This document shows positions 60,143 through 64,000 of a DNA stretch of 64,000 nt, in pieces. A program made the translations under genes and the position numbers. This DNA is from an uncultured Xanthomonas sp. (lineage in GTDB: Bacteria > Pseudomonadota > Gammaproteobacteria > Xanthomonadales > Xanthomonadaceae). The notes under the pieces were generated by a model, which was not told the DNA's origin, did no database searches, and worked only from the letters and a program-made list of their open reading frames with translations. The first letter of the stretch is position 1. Each line of letters opens with the position of its first letter. The stretch covers positions 1-64,000 of the forward strand of contig CALTTS010000007.1 of the NCBI GenBank assembly GCA_943912265.1, given 5' to 3'.

Positions 60143-62179
60143 TCAGGCCGGCAGCTTGAAGTCGGCGACCGAACGCTGCAGGTCCGTGGCCAGTTGCGCC
60201 AGCCGGCCGATCGATTCGGAGGTCTGGCCGGCGCCGCTGGAGGTCTGCGCGGCGATGCGCCTGACCACGTCCATCGTGCGGGTGATGTCGGCGGCCGCAC
60301 CGGCCTGCTGCTGGGCGGCCTGGGAGATGTTCTTGATGAGGTCGTTCAACGCGTTGGACACACGCTCGATTTCGGTCAGCGCGGTGCCGGCGTCCTCGGC
60401 CAGGCGTGCGCCGGACACCACTTCGGCGGTGGTCTGCTCCATCGAGCTGACCGCTTCGTTGGTATCGGCCTGAATGGTCTGCACGAGGCCTTCGATGCGT
60501 CGGGTTGCGCCGGAAGTGCGTTCGGCCAGCCGCTGCACTTCGTCGGCCACCACCGCGAAACCGCGGCCGGCCTCGCCCGCCGACGCCGCCTGCACGGCCG
60601 CGTTGAGCGCGAGGATGTTGGTCTGCTCGGAAATGTCGTTGATCAGTTCCACGATCGAGCCGATCTCCTGCGAGGATTCGCCCAGCCGCTTGATGCGCTT
60701 GGAGGTTTCCTGGATCTGGTCGCGGATCTGGTCCATGCCCTGGATCGTCTCGCGCACCACGCCGGCGCCCTCGGCGGCGATCTGCACCGACTTCTGCGCC
60801 ACGTCGGCCGCCTCGGTGGAGTTGTTGGACACCTGTTCGATGCTCGCGGCGATGTCGTTGATGCGCTCGGACGCGCGGGTGATCTCGTCGGACTGGTGGC
60901 CGGCCGCTTCGGCCAGCTGCATTGCGGTGGCCTGCGTTTCCTGCGCGGACGCGGCCACCTGCACCGAGGTGGCGTTGATCGTCGTCACCAGGTTGCGCAG
61001 TTCGTCCACGGCGTAGTTGATGGCGTCGGCGATGGCGCCGGTCATGTCCTCGGTCACCGAGGCCTTGACCGTCAGGTCGCCTTCGCCGAGCGAGCTGATC
61101 TCGTCCAGCAGCCGCATGATCGCCTGCTGGTTGCGGCTGTTGAATTCCACCTGGGCCTGGTAGCGGATTTCCTGCTCGCGCTGGCGCGAGCGCACCGAGC
61201 TCCAGACGAAACCGATGATGGACACCAGCAGCAGGCCGCCGGACACCACGCCGATCCAGAAATTGGGGAACAGGCGCGTGTCGCGCGCCGAGCCGAACGC
61301 GGAGAAGGCGTCGAACAGCTTCTTGCTGTCGTCGAGCATCCGCGCCGAACCGCCGGTCAGGGTGGCGGCCGCGGCCTGCGCGGCAAACAGGTTCTTCGAC
61401 GACCCGATGATGGCATCCAGGTCCTTCTGCATCTGCTGCCACAGCGACTGCGCCTGGGCCAGCGAGGCCTGCGCGGCCGGGGTGCGCACCGGCGCGATGC
61501 CCAGCTCCGCATTGCCCTTGTCCATGCCGTCCAGCACCCGCGCGAACACCAGCGCATCGCGGCCGAGCGCATCGCCGGACATGGCCGCGCCGCTGCCGCC
61601 GGCGCGGATTTCGGCGATGCGCCGGGCCATCGTGCCGGCCACCACGACTTCCTGCAGCGCGCTGTACACCTGTGCGGCCGGCGCACCGCTGCCGGACATC
61701 GCGCGCACCACTTCGTTCAACTGCGCCTGAAGCTGCGGCACGCGCTGGGTGAAGCGGTCGGCGTTGCCAGCCAGTGCCAGCACCGCCGGCTCGGCCGCGA
61801 TGATCTGCTGCGCACTCTTGTCCAGCGGCGCCCACGTCGCGGCCACCTGGGCCAGTGCGCCGGAAACGCCCGGCTCCTGGCCGAAGCGGTCCTGCAGCGT
61901 CGACACGGTCGAGTCGATCTGCGCCTTGGTGTCCTTGAACGCCTTGTAGGCCTGGGCGTTGCCCGAGACCGCGTCGCGGCCCTGGTTGGCCAGCTGCTGC
62001 GAGAGCACCTGCAGGTCGGCCGCGCCGGTGCCGGCGCCGGCCAGGCGGTTGCCTTGCCACGTGGACACGCCGGTGTTGGCACCGAACACCACGACCGACA
62101 ACAGCAGCAACCCCAGCCAGAAACCGCTCCCGGCGCCGCCGAGTTTGCCGGCCTTGGAGGAATCGGGTGCAGTGCTCAT
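60143..62179 (-). CDS. pilJ: Type IV pilus methyl-accepting chemotaxis protein PilJ
   Basis: The 678-residue receptor of the Pil-Chp system. TM1 is about 20-37, a periplasmic PilJ-type ligand region of about 270 residues follows with two helical modules, TM2 is about 309-330, then a HAMP segment and the signalling tip EISEQTNILALNAAVQAASAGEAGRGFAVVADEVQ in parts (about 530-565). P. aeruginosa PilJ senses pilus retraction or surface contact. It lies 40 bases after pilI. Confidence 0.95.
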   Translation of the reverse strand: MSTAPDSSKAGKLGGAGSGFWLGLLLLSVVVFGANTGVSTWQGNRLAGAGTGAADLQVLSQQLANQGRDAVSGNAQAYKAFKDTKAQIDSTVSTLQDRFGQEPGVSGALAQVAATWAPLDKSAQQIIAAEPAVLALAGNADRFTQRVPQLQAQLNEVVRAMSGSGAPAAQVYSALQEVVVAGTMARRIAEIRAGGSGAAMSGDALGRDALVFARVLDGMDKGNAELGIAPVRTPAAQASLAQAQSLWQQMQKDLDAIIGSSKNLFAAQAAAATLTGGSARMLDDSKKLFDAFSAFGSARDTRLFPNFWIGVVSGGLLLVSIIGFVWSSVRSRQREQEIRYQAQVEFNSRNQQAIMRLLDEISSLGEGDLTVKASVTEDMTGAIADAINYAVDELRNLVTTINATSVQVAASAQETQATAMQLAEAAGHQSDEITRASERINDIAASIEQVSNNSTEAADVAQKSVQIAAEGAGVVRETIQGMDQIRDQIQETSKRIKRLGESSQEIGSIVELINDISEQTNILALNAAVQAASAGEAGRGFAVVADEVQRLAERTSGATRRIEGLVQTIQADTNEAVSSMEQTTAEVVSGARLAEDAGTALTEIERVSNALNDLIKNISQAAQQQAGAAADITRTMDVVRRIAAQTSSGAGQTSESIGRLAQLATDLQRSVADFKLPA

Positions 62180-62219
62180 CGTGGTTCGACCTCGGGCTGA
62201 ATGGAGTTGCCGTGGACGC

Positions 62220-62753
62220 TCAGGCGGCGGCCTGGCGGAATTCGGGAGTACGCGACAGCACGGACAGCGAGAACACGGCCCAGTCGTGGCCGTCCTCGCC
62301 GCGGAAGGCGGATTCGACGAAGTGGCCGAACCGGCCCGACGCCAGTTCGCCGGCCGCGATGCGCTGGTCCGGCATGAAACCGCGCTGGCCGTACAGTTCG
62401 TCGATGGTCAGGGCCACGTCGCCGCCCTGCTGGCGCATGATCAGCACGCGCTGGCCTTCCTGGAACTCGGTGCGCTCGCCCTGCAGGAACAGCTTCAGGT
62501 CCACCACCGGGAACAGGTTGCCGCGCAGGTTGCCCACGCCCAGCAGCCACGGCTGCGCGCCGGGCACGGGCGTGACCGGCGGCATCGGCACGATTTCGAC
62601 CACTTCGCGGAAATCCGACACCAGCCGCCGATCGCCGATGCGATAACCGACCCCGCGCCACATGTCCGGGGACAGCTCGCGCGCCGGCTGCTGGACCCTG
62701 TGGGCGAGGCTGCGCCGCTCGTAGTCGGCGAGGATGTCGAAGGCCGAGCGCAT
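62220..62753 (-). CDS. pilI: CheW-like adaptor PilI
   Basis: A 177-residue CheW-domain adaptor that links PilJ to ChpA. The N-terminus MRSAFDILADYERRSLAH is typical of PilI, and the CheW core includes LLGVGNLRGNLFPVVDLKLFL and RVLIMRQQGGDVALTIDELYG. The ATG overlaps the pilH stop (ATGA). Confidence 0.93.
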   Translation of the reverse strand: MRSAFDILADYERRSLAHRVQQPARELSPDMWRGVGYRIGDRRLVSDFREVVEIVPMPPVTPVPGAQPWLLGVGNLRGNLFPVVDLKLFLQGERTEFQEGQRVLIMRQQGGDVALTIDELYGQRGFMPDQRIAAGELASGRFGHFVESAFRGEDGHDWAVFSLSVLSRTPEFRQAAA

Positions 62754-63121
62754 CAGGCGCTGCCGACGAGATGGTTGACGCGGGCCAGCAGGTCGTCCTC
62801 GCGCGGCGGCTTGACCACGTAGTCGGCCGCGCCCTGGCGCATGCCCCAGGCCTTGTCGGTCTCCATGCCCTTGGTGCTGACGATCAGCACCGGGATGGCC
62901 TTGGTGCCCTCGTCGCGGGACAGCGCGCGGGTGGCCTGGAAGCCGCTCATGCCCGGCAGCACCACGTCCATCATGATCAGGTCCGGCTTGTCGCGGCGGG
63001 CGATGTCCAGCCCGTCCTCGGCGTTGGCGGCCACGGTCACGGCATGGCCGCCGCGCTCGAGCCACTGGGTGAACACCGCCCGGTCGGTGGGCGAGTCCTC
63101 GATCAACAGAATGCGAGCCAT
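62753..63121 (-). CDS. pilH: Twitching motility response regulator PilH
   Basis: A 122-residue stand-alone receiver: acid pair in LLIEDSPTDRAVF, phospho-acceptor Asp in LIMMDVVLPGMSGFQ near 52, Ser/Thr in VLIVSTKGMETDKAWG and Lys in YVVKPP. In P. aeruginosa PilH opposes PilG, setting PilU-linked retraction or acting as phosphate sink. It lies 17 bases after pilG and overlaps pilI. Confidence 0.94.
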   Translation of the reverse strand: MARILLIEDSPTDRAVFTQWLERGGHAVTVAANAEDGLDIARRDKPDLIMMDVVLPGMSGFQATRALSRDEGTKAIPVLIVSTKGMETDKAWGMRQGAADYVVKPPREDDLLARVNHLVGSA

Positions 63122-63138
63122 GGTGCCCTACCCCCCGG

Positions 63139-63561
63139 TCAGGCGTGTACGTGTTGCACGTGGGTGTGGATCGCGCCGAGGAGTTCCTCGCGCGTGAAAG
63201 GCTTGGTCAGGTACTGCTCCGAGCCGACGATGCGGCCGCGCGCCTTGTCGAACAGGCCGTCCTTGGAGGACAGCATGATCACCGGCGTGGACTTGAACAG
63301 CTGGTTGCCCTTGATCAGCGCGCAGGTCTGGTAGCCGTCCAGGCGCGGCATCATGATGTCGACGAAGATGATCTGCGGCCGGGTGTCGGCGATCTTGGCC
63401 AGCGCCTCGAAACCGTCGCTGGCGGTGGTCACGTCGCAGCCTTCGCGCTTGAGCAGGGTTTCGGCGGTACGCCGGATGGTTTTCGAGTCGTCGATCACCA
63501 TGACCCGGAGCCCTTCCAGGCCCCCGGCCAGCCCACCGGCTTGCGCCGTCGTATCAGTCAT
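63139..63561 (-). CDS. pilG: Twitching motility response regulator PilG
   Basis: A 140-residue stand-alone receiver: VMVIDDSKTIRRTAETLL, Asp in IIFVDIMMPRLDGYQ, VIMLSSKDGLFDKARG and YLTKPF. PilG~P promotes pilus extension and cAMP signalling in Pseudomonas. It heads the seven-gene Pil-Chp operon; a promoter with TTGCAG and TATAGA lies 59-87 bases upstream. Confidence 0.95.
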   Translation of the reverse strand: MTDTTAQAGGLAGGLEGLRVMVIDDSKTIRRTAETLLKREGCDVTTASDGFEALAKIADTRPQIIFVDIMMPRLDGYQTCALIKGNQLFKSTPVIMLSSKDGLFDKARGRIVGSEQYLTKPFTREELLGAIHTHVQHVHA

Positions 63562-63619
63562 TCAGATGTCCCCGAGCGCGTAGGCGCTCTTCTCGTTCGC
63601 GGCACCAGTGCGTTGCGAA

Positions 63620-63648
63620 TCTATATCCCAGCCCCGGCGCCACTGCAA
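63620..63648 (-). promoter_or_regulatory. Promoter of the pilG-chpC operon
   Basis: On the minus strand, TTGCAG (63648-63643) and TATAGA (63625-63620) are separated by exactly 17 bases. The predicted start near 63613 leaves a leader of about 50 bases to pilG. It is the best -35/-10 pair I found in the window. Confidence 0.55.
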
Positions 63649-63715
63649 GGAGCCGTCGCGCCGGCCAGCACCGGCAGCCCTTCGGCCGCGACGAATGTGC
63701 GACGCGGTTCTCACT

Positions 63716-63725
63716 ATTGCGCAAT
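63716..63725. promoter_or_regulatory. Perfect 10-bp palindrome in the pilG-gshB spacer
   Basis: ATTGCGCAAT stands out in GC-rich surroundings, about 55 bases upstream of a TAACAT -10 candidate for gshB (63778-63783). It may be an operator for either divergent gene, or chance. The rest of 63562-63814 shows no gene. Confidence 0.3.
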
Positions 63726-63814
63726 TCCGGACCGCGACGCCGGCGCAGGGCCGGCCCGGGCGGACGGCCGCTTCGGCTAACATCGCCTCCTCGCGTTTTC
63801 GCCAAGGCCGGACC

Positions 63815-64000
63815 ATGCCGCTGGATGTCGTCGTCGTGATGGACCCCATCGCGCACATCAAGATCGCCAAGGACACCACCTTCGCCATGCTGCTGGAAGC
63901 GCAGCGGCGCGGCCACCGGCTGCACTACGTGCGCCCCGGCGGGCTGTCGGTGCGCGACGGCCGCGCGCTGGCCGTCACCGCGCCGCTGACGGTGCGCGAC
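63815..64000 (+). CDS. gshB: Glutathione synthetase, N-terminal part (partial)
   Basis: The first 62 codons of a gene cut by the window end. GshB joins glycine to gamma-glutamylcysteine to make glutathione. The N-terminus LDVVVVMDPIAHIKIAKDTTF in part and the MLLEAQRRGHRLHYV segment are characteristic, and pilG-gshB divergence is common in Gammaproteobacteria. It also supplies the cofactor for GrxB. Confidence 0.93.
   Translation, partial: MPLDVVVVMDPIAHIKIAKDTTFAMLLEAQRRGHRLHYVRPGGLSVRDGRALAVTAPLTVRD

Noticed and set aside
52903..60159. A 2,400-codon open frame on the plus strand opposite chpA and chpB
   Set aside because: It is a shadow of high-GC third positions in chpA/chpB; its product is His/Arg/Gly/Val repeats with no domain, and the minus-strand genes are certain.

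Overview
The window is a very GC-rich, tightly packed stretch of a gammaproteobacterial chromosome. The gene content and order (a SAH-riboswitch-controlled ahcY, ubiH with a second UbiH-type gene, btuM-pduO, lptD-surA-pdxA-rsmA-apaH facing folA, LemA/TPM genes, and a Pil-Chp cluster beside gshB) point to the Xanthomonadaceae/Lysobacteraceae, of the Lysobacter/Luteimonas/Thermomonas/Pseudoxanthomonas type. The genus cannot be fixed from the sequence alone. I saw no tRNA, rRNA, IS element, prophage or CRISPR array; almost everything is core chromosome.

Layout. 1-1.9 kb: 3' end of metK with a clean terminator, panE, and a hotdog thioesterase. 1.9-5.5 kb: an operon on the minus strand of a TetR repressor, a DUF4105 membrane protein and a lipoprotein lipase, with a probable autoregulatory operator. 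5.5-8.3 kb: ppc. 8.4-10.9 kb: a TATAAT promoter, a SAH riboswitch, ahcY and grxB. 10.9-15 kb: a four-gene minus-strand cluster (DUF3348, DUF802/MotA-ExbB-like, OmpA/MotB-like, DUF2894). 15-18.2 kb: DUF3228, an M14 peptidase, metF and an exported protein. 18.2-22.8 kb: two ubiquinone hydroxylases, btuM-pduO and a histone-deacetylase-like enzyme. 22.9-29.5 kb: lptD-surA-pdxA-rsmA-apaH without apaG. 29.5-35.7 kb, minus strand: folA, a membrane protein, thyA, lgt, two TPM proteins, LemA, TerC and DgkA. 35.9-37.2 kb: a GDSL hydrolase and a VOC protein. 37.2-42.9 kb, minus strand: a response regulator, sensor kinase and MacA/MacB-type exporter. 43-46.8 kb: tesA diverging from ybbA-ybbP. 46.9-51.7 kb: an AcvB/VirJ protein, a DUF486 protein, mazG-cysQ-nudE and rsmE. 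51.7-63.6 kb: the Pil-Chp chemosensory operon pilG-pilH-pilI-pilJ-chpA-chpB-chpC. 63.8 kb to the end: the start of gshB.

The strongest candidate for an undescribed system is the 4-kb DUF3348-DUF802-OmpA-DUF2894 cluster. Its core looks like an ion-driven stator pair: an inner-membrane MotA/ExbB-like subunit with a cytoplasmic tail of about 500 residues, and a MotB-like subunit that keeps the membrane Asp and a peptidoglycan-binding domain. This is the architecture of Zorya ZorAB, but without ZorC/D/E and with two unexplained partners. Second, the CheB-like member of the Pil-Chp cluster has lost all three catalytic residues and no CheR/PilK is present, which suggests twitching control without receptor-methylation adaptation. 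Regulatory features readable from sequence include the SAH riboswitch with its promoter, a palindromic operator inside the metF promoter, a TetR operator, and two near-identical TACACT-to-ATG modules that look leaderless.
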